This document shows, one piece after another, positions 62,992 through 64,000 of a stretch of DNA of 64,000 nt. The notes under the pieces were generated by a model, which saw only the letters and a program-made list of their open reading frames with translations, was not told the DNA's origin and did not search any database. A program made the translations under genes and the position numbers. Position 1 is the stretch's first letter, and each line of letters starts with the position of its first letter. Source of the DNA: Bacteroidaceae bacterium (lineage in GTDB: Bacteria > Bacteroidota > Bacteroidia > Bacteroidales > Bacteroidaceae); NCBI GenBank assembly GCA_017444485.1, contig JAFSWM010000015.1:20193-84192 (forward strand), given 5' to 3'.

Positions 62992-63687
62992 ATGAAAAAA
63001 CTTTCACTTTCGCTCATGGCACTGCTCTTCGGCACTGCCAGCGCCACGGCACAGCCCTACGACTGGGCAAACTTCGCACGCTACGAGGCAGCCAACGCTA
63101 CTGTACGCACCCTGCCGCAGGAGCGGCGCAAAGTGGTGTTCATTGGCAACAGCATCACCGACAACTGGGCCAACCGCCACCCCGACTTCTTCAACGGAAA
63201 CGGATACGTGGGGCGCGGCATCAGCGGACAGACCACCTATCAGATGGTGCTGCGCTTCCAAGAGGATGTCGTGAACCTACACCCCTTAGCCGTGGTCATC
63301 AACGCCGGCATCAACGACGTGGCACAAAATAACCACGTCTATGTGGAGGACCGCACGTTCCATAACATCGACCTCATGGCGCAGATGGCCGCAGGCGCAG
63401 GCATCAAGGTGGTCATCGCCTCCATCACCCCCTGCGCCCAATTCTCCTGGCGCAAAGAAATCCCCAACGTCGTAGAAAAGATCAAGAGCCTCAACGCACG
63501 CCTAAAAGCCTATGCCGAGCAGAACGGCTACCCCTACGTGGACTACTTCACCGCCATGGCCGATGAGGATGGCGCCATGAACAACGCCTATTCGGAAGAG
63601 GGCTGCCACCCCAACGCCACCGGCTATTCCGTGATGTCCACCGTGGTGCAGCCCGTGCTGCGCAAGGTGTTGCTTATTGAACATTGA
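62992..63687 (+). CDS. Secreted SGNH/GDSL-type esterase
   Basis: 231 residues. Signal peptide (about 1-21). Block I FIGNSITDNW (Ser nucleophile, GNSI in place of GDSL), block II Gly in VGRGISGQTT, block III GINDVAQN (GxND), block V EGCHPNATGYSVM (D replaced by G-C; His present). Such enzymes remove acetyl or other acyl groups from glycans or lipids. It follows GH20 in one operon. The last four codons and the stop (ATT GAA CAT TGA) coincide with the first heptamers of a repeat element, so the native C-terminus may have been altered by the insertion. Confidence 0.87.
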   Translation: MKKLSLSLMALLFGTASATAQPYDWANFARYEAANATVRTLPQERRKVVFIGNSITDNWANRHPDFFNGNGYVGRGISGQTTYQMVLRFQEDVVNLHPLAVVINAGINDVAQNNHVYVEDRTFHNIDLMAQMAAGAGIKVVIASITPCAQFSWRKEIPNVVEKIKSLNARLKAYAEQNGYPYVDYFTAMADEDGAMNNAYSEEGCHPNATGYSVMSTVVQPVLRKVLLIEH

Positions 63688-64000
63688 CCGTTGACCATTG
63701 ACCATTGACCATTGACAATCGTCAGTCCGCCTATTGCAAACGTTGGGAGCGCGGGCGTCCCCGCCCGCAGGTATTGACCATTGACCATTGGCAACCATCA
63801 GTCCACCTATTGCAAGAGTTGGGAGCGCGGGCGTCCCCGCCAGCATCTATCATTGACCATTGAATATTGACCATTGACCATTGACCGTTGACCATTGACC
63901 ATTGACCGTTAGCAAACCCCGATGCTGCCGGTGTTGCATCCCTGGGAGCGCGGGCGTCTCGCCCGCGGGTTTTGCTTTCTGCGCTTCGGTGGGCGAGGAC
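63676..64000 (+). repeat. Cluster of heptamer-bordered elements, copies D-F, running off the right edge
   Basis: Copy D starts at 63676 (ATTGAAC, then ATTGACC/GTTGACC) inside the SGNH stop region, with its core at 63743-63766. Copy E starts about 63775 with heptamers and a core ending at 63841. A long heptamer run with variants (about 63852-63910) then leads into the other half-core (GATGCTGCCGGTGTTGCATC, GGGAGCGCGGGCGTCTCGCC) in inverted orientation, cut by the window end. No gene in these 313 bases. Confidence 0.8.

Noticed and set aside
1-64000. tRNA or rRNA genes, prophage or conjugative element
   Set aside because: No cloverleaf-like or rRNA-like sequence was recognised in the intergenic gaps, and no integrase, relaxase, capsid or tra genes were found. 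A covariance-model scan would be needed to exclude a missed small RNA.

Overview
The window looks like chromosomal DNA of a GC-rich member of the Bacteroidales, most like Prevotella and its relatives. The grounds are Bacteroidota-type gene orders (bamD-rpoZ-DUF4293, ssb-gldE-phosphopantetheinyl transferase, yicC-gmk-nadD, lon-tgt-lptG-like), a 286-residue Bacteroidota-type primary sigma factor, promoters of the Bacteroidota form TAnnTTTG in front of many genes, and large secreted proteins ending in a 'YDLQGRRV...GIYI..GRKVVI' type tail. The genus is inferred, not proven.

Layout. 1-5 kb: the end of an MBOAT acyltransferase, then a leftward housekeeping block (phosphopantetheinyl transferase, gldE, ssb, DUF4293, rpoZ, bamD). 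5-16.3 kb: a 1206-residue secreted endonuclease I-like protein with a small acidic ORF after it, dnaG, aspS, nadD-gmk-yicC and the sigma factor. 16.5-25 kb: a small lipoprotein, galactokinase with its sugar permease, and a TolC/HlyD/two-permease efflux operon without its own ATPase. 25.2-35.3 kb: rplU-rpmA, an alpha-amylase gene broken by one in-frame TGA, fabD, lon, tgt, an LptF/G-type permease and a DEAD-box helicase. 35.6-39.9 kb: a glycogen synthase (GT3 type) and glucan phosphorylase pair. 40-50 kb: accessory and surface genes, namely a leucine-rich-repeat surface protein behind a G11 tract, a 58-residue companion ORF, a RAYT-type transposase with its repeats, a GH5 glycanase and a Kelch-sodium symporter fusion. 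50.2-55.8 kb: a tightly overlapping five-gene operon for 2-aminoethylphosphonate synthesis (PEP mutase, phosphonopyruvate decarboxylase, nucleotidyltransferase, AEP transaminase) ending in UDP-galactopyranose mutase. 56-63.7 kb: GH25 lysozyme, NhaC-type antiporter, LTA-synthase-like sulfatase-fold enzyme, GH20 hexosaminidase and SGNH esterase.

How the parts fit. The core genes serve replication, translation, envelope assembly and fatty-acid supply. The accessory genes point to a glycan-feeding, host- or gut-associated lifestyle: GH5, GH13, GH20, GH25, galactose uptake, a sialate-type mutarotase-symporter, and glycogen storage. The phosphonate operon should make AEP, probably activated as CMP-AEP, for attachment to a cell-surface glycan or lipid, and glf suggests galactofuranose in the same product.

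The most unusual material is non-coding. Three separate dispersed repeat families occupy the intergenic spaces: (i) elements of about 200 bp bordered by variable numbers of the heptamer ATTGACC/ATTGAAC, each starting 0-10 nt after a stop codon; (ii) a RAYT transposase with an 88-bp REP/BIME-like repeat array; (iii) hairpins whose stems differ in sequence between copies but stay paired. No tRNA, rRNA or CRISPR array was seen.
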